Shown: positions 6,533 through 10,068 of the stretch, piece after piece | Layout: each line of letters starts with the position of its first letter | Position numbering within the stretch: position 1 is the stretch's first letter | Assembly (NCBI GenBank): GCA_003563865.1 | Contig: PWTP01000007.1 | Location: forward strand, 1 to 10,068 | Direction: 5' to 3' | Length of the DNA stretch: 10,068 nt | From: Dehalococcoidia bacterium | GTDB taxonomy: Bacteria; Chloroflexota; Dehalococcoidia; Dehalococcoidales; CSSed11-197 | Made by a program: the position numbers and the translations under genes | The notes under the pieces: model-generated | Databases searched by the model: none | Told to the model about the DNA's origin: nothing | Seen by the model: the letters and a program-made list of their open reading frames with translations, nothing else

Positions 6533-6853
6533 TTATTTATCCGGGCCGGTATCCTTATTGCCGGACTTTTCTTTGCCCGATACCTTTGAAGCCCATTCCC
6601 GGCTTGTTTGGGCTATGCCGTTACCAAATTCCTGGGCTGCTTTGCCAACTTCTTCAAATTTTTCCTTAACCTCATCATCTTTGAACCGGCTGGCAAATGT
6701 GTTTGCAGATGCAGCAGCGCTGGCGCCGAACTCTTTAGCTTTAGCTTTTAGTTCAGGGTCATTTAAAATCTCAGACAAAGCCTGGCCGAAGCTGGTGAAT
6801 ATTCGGCAGAAACTATCTGTTAATTTAGCCTGGTTTTCATCATTATTTTCCAT
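6533..6853 (-). CDS. Small amphipathic helical protein with internal duplication, function unknown
   Basis: I do not recognise a named family. The 106-residue product has no signal peptide or membrane segment, is rich in Ala, Lys and Glu, and should be mostly amphipathic helix with a polar tail (SGKEKSGNKDTGPDK). Two segments about 27 residues apart align: DPELKAKAKEFGASAAA from residue 32 and DDEVKEKFEEVGKAAQE from residue 59. This indicates an internal duplication like those in LEA- or apolipoprotein-style helical proteins. It is the downstream member of a likely two-gene unit, 17 bases after the superinfection-immunity-family gene, with a GAGG ribosome-binding site about 7 bases before the ATG. 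A peripheral membrane or stress-protective role is conceivable but unsupported. Good codon structure, a ribosome-binding site and tight spacing make it a likely real gene. Confidence 0.72.
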   Translation of the reverse strand: MENNDENQAKLTDSFCRIFTSFGQALSEILNDPELKAKAKEFGASAAASANTFASRFKDDEVKEKFEEVGKAAQEFGNGIAQTSREWASKVSGKEKSGNKDTGPDK

Positions 6854-6870
6854 CAGACAGCCTCAAAATA

Positions 6871-7071
6871 CTAAGTTTTGACCGACCAGACAAGCGCTAC
6901 TACCCATCCGATAAAGGTCCATCCTAAAAAGAAATTAAGCAGAAAAATAGCCAGAGTGTTATCACGGCGGCGGGCAATAGCTATAATTGTAGGAAGAAAG
7001 TAAAATGCAAAAGACAGGAGAAAAAGAAATATTCCCCAAACGGATGCAAAAAAGAAACCTATAAAATCCAT
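6871..7071 (-). CDS. Superinfection immunity family membrane protein
   Basis: A 66-residue membrane protein. Residues 3-30 are hydrophobic, a basic turn ARRRD follows at 33-37, and a second hydrophobic segment runs from about 40 to 62. The pattern YFLPTIIAIARRRDNTLAIF followed by LLNFFLGWTFIGWVVALVW matches the superinfection immunity family (PF14373), named after phage T4 Imm, which blocks DNA entry of a second phage. Most bacterial members are chromosomal, have no demonstrated phage function and may simply be small membrane proteins, so I claim the family only. The start is secure: AAGGAG (7078-7083) lies six bases before the ATG. It probably shares a transcript with the helical protein gene downstream (17-base gap). 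No phage genes surround it. Confidence 0.85.
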   Translation of the reverse strand: MDFIGFFFASVWGIFLFLLSFAFYFLPTIIAIARRRDNTLAIFLLNFFLGWTFIGWVVALVWSVKT

Positions 7072-7109
7072 GTCAATCTCCTTTTAAAAATACAAGATTT
7101 ATATAGATT

Positions 7110-7130
7110 ACAATGCCGGGGGTGCATTGT
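7110..7130 (-). terminator. Perfect hairpin between the DUF951 and superinfection-immunity genes
   Basis: ACAATGC and GCATTGT form a perfect 7-pair stem around a C/G-only loop plus one T. It lies 31 bases downstream of the DUF951 stop on the minus strand, where a terminator of the pyrF-DUF951 unit would be expected. The tract after it (TAATCTATATAAAT) is AT-rich but not a run of T, so it may terminate weakly or be a regulatory structure. The remainder of this 90-base gap is AT-rich and presumably holds the promoter of the next pair. Confidence 0.45.
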
Positions 7131-7161
7131 GCAATAAGAAAAAAGGCCAGAATAGAGATTT

Positions 7162-7347
7162 TTAACCGGAATCGACCACTTTTATTATTTTACGCTCCAG
7201 TTGGCTCCGTGGGATGAGCATCATGCGCCCGCAACCCATGCATTTGATGCCGATGTCTGCTCCTGTGCGGTAAACCTGCCATTTATTATTGCCACACGGG
7301 TGGTTTTTCTTAAGCTGTAATATACAACCCGGTTTGATATCAAGCAT
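7162..7347 (-). CDS. DUF951 family protein
   Basis: A 61-residue protein matching DUF951 (PF06107): the conserved order is D-I-K-x-G near the start, LQLKKNHPCG (10-19), W-x-V-x-R-x-GAD-I-G-IKCMGCGR (to residue 41), and a closing LIPRSQLERKIIKV. Cys18, Cys36 and Cys39 with His16 could bind a metal, although this is inference. Function is unknown; from memory, the Bacillus subtilis member YyzM is encoded next to the ychF homologue. A ychF gene also lies in this window, but 7 kb away and on the other strand. It follows pyrF by 22 bases, and AAAGG lies six bases before the ATG, so it is probably translated from the pyrF transcript. Confidence 0.88.
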   Translation of the reverse strand: MLDIKPGCILQLKKNHPCGNNKWQVYRTGADIGIKCMGCGRMMLIPRSQLERKIIKVVDSG

Positions 7348-7369
7348 TAAAAACCTTTATTGCTTTAAT

Positions 7370-8182
7370 TTAAACAAGGCACCGGTGCCGGTTTATTTCG
7401 TCTTTTATGTTTACCGCTGCCTCACGGGCTTTTGAGGCAAAATCAGCATCAAATGAAGCATGAATAATCTGGCGTGATGAATTGATTATAGCGCCTTCTC
7501 CCCGGTGGTTTATACTGGCCATAACCGCTAAACCCAGATCTCCGCCCTGAGGTCCGATACCGGGTATAAGCAGTGGCATATCAGGATGAGCTTTGCGGAT
7601 TTCTTTGAGTTCTTCCGGATAAGTAGCCCCAACCACCAGGCCGATATTGCCATGCCAATTCCATTCTTGAGCCTTACAGGCTACAAACCGGTATAGTGGC
7701 ATCTGCCCTTCACTGCCCAGACACAGCAGGTTCTGAAAATCAGCAGAACCCGGGTTTGAAGTGCGGCAAAGTATAAAAACACCCCTGTTTGAGTAATCCA
7801 GAAACGGAGCCAGTGAATCAAATCCCATATAAGGATGAACAGTAACCGCATCAAAGCCCAGATTGTCAAATACAGCTTTTGCATAGGCTTTTGAAGTGTT
7901 ACCGATGTCACCCCGTTTGGCGTCTGCAATAGCCGGAATATCAGCCGGAATATGCTGCCTGGTGAGGTTTAATGTCTTATAACCTTCATCACCCATGGCT
8001 TCAAAAAAGGCAAGGTTAATTTTGTATGCACATACTGTGTCTTTGGTGGCTTCAATTATTTGTTTATTAAAATCAAGCAGGCTCGCACCCGGTGGCATCT
8101 GGGATGGGTCAGGGTCGAGGCCCACACAAAGCAGGCTGTTATTATTTCGGGCAGCTGCGTTTAGTTTGTCTATAAACTTCAA
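7370..8182 (-). CDS. pyrF: Orotidine 5'-phosphate decarboxylase, type 2 (mycobacterial-type)
   Basis: OMP decarboxylase catalyses the last step of de novo UMP synthesis. The 270-residue length and sequence fit the type 2 subfamily (TIGR02127-like) found in actinobacteria, myxobacteria, Thermus and Chloroflexota. Numbering from the chosen start: GLDPDP at 21-26, AYKINLAFFE at 52-61 and the catalytic DAKRGDIGNTS at 87-97 (Lys89 and Asp92). VTVHPYMG, VGATYPEEL, IPGIGPQGGD and the phosphate-binding INSSR follow in order. An upstream TTG at 8218 would give 282 residues. The TTG at 8182 has an excellent AAAGGAG five bases upstream (8188-8194) and gives the normal MKFIDKL N-terminus, so I use it. 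DUF951 follows in the same unit. A promoter lies just upstream, so expression need not depend on the M50 gene. Confidence 0.94.
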   Translation of the reverse strand: MKFIDKLNAAARNNNSLLCVGLDPDPSQMPPGASLLDFNKQIIEATKDTVCAYKINLAFFEAMGDEGYKTLNLTRQHIPADIPAIADAKRGDIGNTSKAYAKAVFDNLGFDAVTVHPYMGFDSLAPFLDYSNRGVFILCRTSNPGSADFQNLLCLGSEGQMPLYRFVACKAQEWNWHGNIGLVVGATYPEELKEIRKAHPDMPLLIPGIGPQGGDLGLAVMASINHRGEGAIINSSRQIIHASFDADFASKAREAAVNIKDEINRHRCLV

Positions 8183-8208
8183 TTGATCTCCTTTCACTGT
8201 TTGGGATG

Positions 8209-8237
8209 ATATTAGCAACCGGAGGGCAATGAGTCAA
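8209..8237 (-). promoter_or_regulatory. Putative promoter for pyrF-DUF951
   Basis: On the minus strand TTGACT (8237-8232) and TAATAT (8214-8209) are exactly 17 bases apart, matching 5 of 6 and 4 of 6 consensus positions. Transcription would start near 8202, about 20 bases before the TTG start, just upstream of the AAAGGAG ribosome-binding site. Confidence 0.5.
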
Positions 8238-8259
8238 GCCTAAATCAATAGGTATGCCA

Positions 8260-8859
8260 TTAAATCAAAAACCGCTGGGCTAAAAACAAACCGCCGGCAA
8301 CCGCCATGGCAAAGCCCCAGTATAATTTATTCCACCAAAATATCTTGGCGCCATCCAGTGGCCCAAACGGTATAAGGTTAAATACTGCCAGCCAGACGTT
8401 AATTAGCGCTCCCAGAGAAAAAATAAGATGCCCAAAAATATTATCCAGCATTATAAATACCAGTGCCAGGGCTATATTGCTAGCCGGCCCGGCAATAGAG
8501 ATTAACCCTACATTTGTTTTGTGCTGGCTTTGAGTGGGCAAAGTAGTTGAACCGGGGCGTATGTTTACAGCGCCGGGGGCAGCAAATATAAAGCCCATAA
8601 AGGATGAAGCCACTGCAATCATAAGGCCGGTTGGCCACATGGCATAATAAGCATGATAACCAAACCTTCTGGCAACCATCCGGTGGGCCAGTTCGTGCAA
8701 AATAAAACCGGTGGAAACAGCAAAGAATGCCATGGCTACTACTACCAGTAAAAATTCGAAGTTTCCAAGTGCTTCGACGCCACCGGACATGGCTATACCA
8801 AAGGCAAATGCCAGTACTACGGCTGAAATGGATAAATCTCTGAATTCTATCGCACGCAT
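8260..8859 (-). CDS. M50-family site-2-type membrane metalloprotease
   Basis: A 199-residue polytopic membrane protein. The zinc-binding HELAH lies at residues 55-59 inside a hydrophobic helix (FILHELAHRMVARRFG). AGPASN follows at 123-128, and the third-ligand motif NLIPFGPLDGAK at 161-172 provides Asp169. These are the defining features of site-2 proteases, which cut substrates within the membrane. The short form without PDZ or CBS domains resembles the minimal archaeal/SpoIVFB-like group; the substrate is unknown. No adjacent anti-sigma or membrane-bound transcription factor gene is present to suggest one. The open frame extends to a TTG at 8871, but the ATG at 8859 has GGAA at a good distance and gives MRAIEFRDLSISA, typical of the family. 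All catalytic residues are intact, so it is probably active. Confidence 0.9.
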   Translation of the reverse strand: MRAIEFRDLSISAVVLAFAFGIAMSGGVEALGNFEFLLVVVAMAFFAVSTGFILHELAHRMVARRFGYHAYYAMWPTGLMIAVASSFMGFIFAAPGAVNIRPGSTTLPTQSQHKTNVGLISIAGPASNIALALVFIMLDNIFGHLIFSLGALINVWLAVFNLIPFGPLDGAKIFWWNKLYWGFAMAVAGGLFLAQRFLI

Positions 8860-8877
8860 GTTTGATTCCAAATTTAA

Positions 8878-8894
8878 AGCCGGCTTTACCGGCT
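8878..8894 (-). terminator. GC-rich hairpin followed by TTTAAATTT
   Basis: AGCCGG and CCGGCT form a 6-pair stem with a five-base loop, followed on the minus strand by TTTAAATTT. It resembles a short intrinsic terminator for the formyltransferase gene, which ends at 8962. However, it lies downstream of a good -10 element and only 18 bases before the M50 start, so it might instead act as an attenuator of the M50 gene. Confidence 0.45.
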
Positions 8895-8922
8895 GACTAA
8901 AATATTACAAAACACTACATCT

Positions 8923-8928
8923 ATTATA
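8923..8928 (-). promoter_or_regulatory. Putative -10 element for the M50 protease gene
   Basis: A perfect TATAAT on the minus strand, about 64 bases upstream of the M50 start. No matching -35 is seen at 16-18 bases, so the call rests on one hexamer in an AT-rich gap. Confidence 0.35.
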
Positions 8929-8961
8929 CACCAAAAACCGCTTAAACCCCTACCAGACTGT

Positions 8962-9849
8962 TTACATAGCTCTTATAATATAACCGGTTTCTGGTATTGG
9001 AATTCCGTCAATAAATATATCCCGGCCATCTATCTCAACCCTGCCCCGGGCAATCAGGTCGTGCACGCCGAACGGGTATATTTCCCAATCTCCAAAGGTC
9101 TTAAGCTCTCTCTGCAGGCTTTGGCTTATGAGCTTAATTGCTTCTTTCTCGCCCTCACCGGCAACCTGTTTAAATTGCCGGTAGGTTTTTATGGCATTTC
9201 GGCAGATGAAGCTGTTTAGTTCTGCAAATCTGTCTAAAAGCCCACCATCTCCAGCAGCCTCAAGCTTTGAAAGGGTTTTTAAGATGTTCAGCGGCCGGGA
9301 TTGTAATAGTACCGGGCCGGTATCTTCGCCCTTGTCTACAATAAACAGGGTAGATTTCAAAGCTTCATCTCCGGCAATGATAGCCTTGGCTGAAGGCAGC
9401 CAGTGCAGGCCATCGTAACCCTTCACAGTATCTCCCGGATGCACATTCAGAATTCTGGGATAATATTTATCAACCATCCAGTCGGTAACCCACTGGTCAT
9501 AGCCGGCCAGGCAAATCAAATCCGGCTCTTTTCCGGCCTTTTCTAAAATTAGCCTGGCCACTTGTTGTTCAAAGGCTACTCTTTCCGGACAATTTCTCGG
9601 TACCGGATATGGGCTGTATTTTTCTTTAGCAGGTGATAAAAACGGAAGGTGATCTAACTCAATCACAGGGTGGTGGTTTTGGCTGGCTTTCAAAACCCCT
9701 TCACAACCGGGTCGATTGCTAAACACTATGTAATCATGCCGGGGGTTTCTTTCTATGATACGTTCATAATTGGTGCCGGAGCCTGAAACAAAACACACTA
9801 TTGTCATTTTACTTTCGGATCCGGCCGGATTATAGATGAATTGTTTCAT
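8962..9849 (-). CDS. PurN-like formyltransferase-fold protein with C-terminal extension
   Basis: A 295-residue protein of the formyl transferase family (PF00551). From residue 15, MTIVCFVSGSGTNYERII corresponds to the N-terminal phosphate-binding loop of glycinamide ribonucleotide formyltransferase (PurN). PDLICLAGYDQWV (109-121) precedes RILNVHPGD (132-140). The catalytic trio of the family appears as Asn135, His137 and Asp176, the last within VDKGEDTGPVLLQS. Family chemistry is formyl transfer from 10-formyltetrahydrofolate to an amine. It differs from PurN, which is usually about 200-215 residues, in an insertion-rich middle (LDHLPFLSPAKEKYSPYPVP, 65-84) and an extra C-terminal part from about 200. 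The acceptor is therefore uncertain, and it might be a divergent PurN or another formyltransferase. The ATG at 9849 has AAGGAG 12 bases upstream; Met15 at 9807 is an alternative start matching usual PurN N-termini. Confidence 0.85.
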   Translation of the reverse strand: MKQFIYNPAGSESKMTIVCFVSGSGTNYERIIERNPRHDYIVFSNRPGCEGVLKASQNHHPVIELDHLPFLSPAKEKYSPYPVPRNCPERVAFEQQVARLILEKAGKEPDLICLAGYDQWVTDWMVDKYYPRILNVHPGDTVKGYDGLHWLPSAKAIIAGDEALKSTLFIVDKGEDTGPVLLQSRPLNILKTLSKLEAAGDGGLLDRFAELNSFICRNAIKTYRQFKQVAGEGEKEAIKLISQSLQRELKTFGDWEIYPFGVHDLIARGRVEIDGRDIFIDGIPIPETGYIIRAM

Positions 9850-9858
9850 ATGTGCGGG

Positions 9859-9930
9859 TTACTCCTTCTTTAATACCTTTGCCCTGGTTCTGTTGTCACA
9901 TTGCGGGCATTTTAGATATTTCAACCCCAT
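9859..9930 (-). CDS. Micro-ORF with CxxC motif, possible small gene or remnant
   Basis: A 23-codon ORF that ends 9 bases before the formyltransferase start, so that gene's AAGGAG lies in its last codons (AAG GAG TAA). The peptide contains YLKCPQCDNRTRAKV. The Cys-Pro-x-Cys-x-Asn-basic-Thr-Arg order resembles, from memory, the beginning of the Cys-rich KTR family, but there is no second cysteine pair. The frame stays open upstream to about 9984 without ATG or GTG, reading a hydrophobic stretch (YVISLLTSL), so the true start may be TTG at 9948 or elsewhere. No ribosome-binding site precedes the ATG. It could be a leader peptide, a tiny zinc-binding protein or a decayed gene. Confidence 0.3.
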   Translation of the reverse strand: MGLKYLKCPQCDNRTRAKVLKKE

Positions 9931-9982
9931 ACCATACGGGGCTGTCAAGCTGGTTAATAGAGAAATTACATAAATGTTCCAT
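9896..9982 (-). CDS. Second micro-ORF overlapping the CxxC ORF in another frame
   Basis: A 28-residue ORF, MEHLCNFSINQLDSPVWYG and on to MPAM, starting at an ATG with AGGTG six to seven bases upstream. It overlaps the CxxC ORF by 35 bases in a shifted frame. I recognise no family. The good ribosome-binding site and a possible promoter upstream are the only support. It may be the 5' part of a gene whose 3' part is the CxxC ORF, or a leader, or chance. Confidence 0.22.
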   Translation of the reverse strand: MEHLCNFSINQLDSPVWYGVEISKMPAM

Positions 9983-10010
9983 GTTTAAACACCTGCAGTA
10001 TTTAATTAAG

Positions 10011-10040
10011 AATATAGCAGTTTTGGTTTACAGCAGGCAA
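10011..10040 (-). promoter_or_regulatory. Putative promoter for the formyltransferase transcript
   Basis: On the minus strand TTGCCT (10040-10035) and TATATT (10016-10011) are 18 bases apart, matching 4 of 6 and 5 of 6 consensus positions. Transcription would begin near 10004, leaving a leader of about 155 bases that contains the two micro-ORFs. Confidence 0.4.
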
Positions 10041-10052
10041 TGGGCAACCAAA
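10022..10052. repeat. Inverted repeat spanning the -35 of the possible formyltransferase promoter
   Basis: TTTGGTT (10022-10028) and AACCAAA (10046-10052) are a perfect 7-base inverted repeat with a 17-base spacer, enclosing the candidate -35. The arm spacing of about two helical turns would suit a dimeric repressor, but this is pattern only. The last 86 bases of the window hold no ORF I can support. Confidence 0.3.
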
Positions 10053-10068
10053 CGCATTACTTTAAATA

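Noticed and set aside
6871..7071. A prophage remnant, because of the superinfection-immunity family name
   Set aside because: No integrase, capsid, tail, lysis or att-like repeat is nearby, and the family is widespread on ordinary chromosomes.
8183..8218. Longer PyrF starting at TTG 8218
   Set aside because: The TTG at 8182 has an excellent AAAGGAG and gives the standard N-terminus; the longer form has neither.
1..10068. Many short CCGG-containing words (ACCGG, GCCGG, CCGGC) scattered through genes and gaps
   Set aside because: They look like general word preference of the genome, with no regular spacing, and do not form a repeat array or CRISPR.

Overview
This is a chromosomal window of about 45% GC, dense with housekeeping genes and carrying no visible insertion sequence, integrase, tRNA, rRNA or CRISPR array. 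The gene content points to an anaerobic bacterium. An electron-bifurcating NfnAB-type flavoenzyme pair, a RemA/DUF370 protein, a DUF951 protein, a type 2 OMP decarboxylase and a DUF47-PiT phosphate pair together suggest Chloroflexota, with the class Dehalococcoidia as my best guess. That assignment is inference from gene content, not a database result.

Layout, left to right. Positions 1-269 hold the 3' end of the GTPase/ATPase gene ychF on the plus strand, convergent with an nfnA-nfnB operon on the minus strand (2597 to 318). A divergent promoter region (about 2634-2773) separates that operon from remA-gmk on the plus strand (2774-3684). Convergent to gmk is a phosphate-uptake operon on the minus strand, DUF47 (PhoU-like) followed by pit (5318 to 3689), with the two genes overlapping by 8 bases. 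A second divergent region (5319-5508) leads to holA on the plus strand (5509-6525). The rest is all on the minus strand. From upstream to downstream it holds two very short ORFs at the right edge, a PurN-like formyltransferase, an M50 membrane metalloprotease, pyrF with a DUF951 gene, and a small pair made of a superinfection-immunity-family membrane protein and an amphipathic helical protein.

Functionally the window serves central metabolism: redox balancing between NADH, NADPH and ferredoxin (NfnAB), GMP phosphorylation (Gmk), UMP synthesis (PyrF), phosphate import (PiT with its PhoU-like partner) and clamp loading in replication (HolA). I find no obvious undescribed multi-gene system.

The points most worth a second look are these. 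gmk appears to lack a usual start codon and probably begins at an AUA overlapping the remA stop. The formyltransferase has PurN-type catalytic residues but a long C-terminal extension. A Cys-containing micro-ORF lies immediately upstream of it. The immunity-family protein is paired with a protein that carries an internal duplication. Several starts were moved from the longest ORF on the basis of ribosome-binding sites and family N-termini (nfnA, pyrF, M50).
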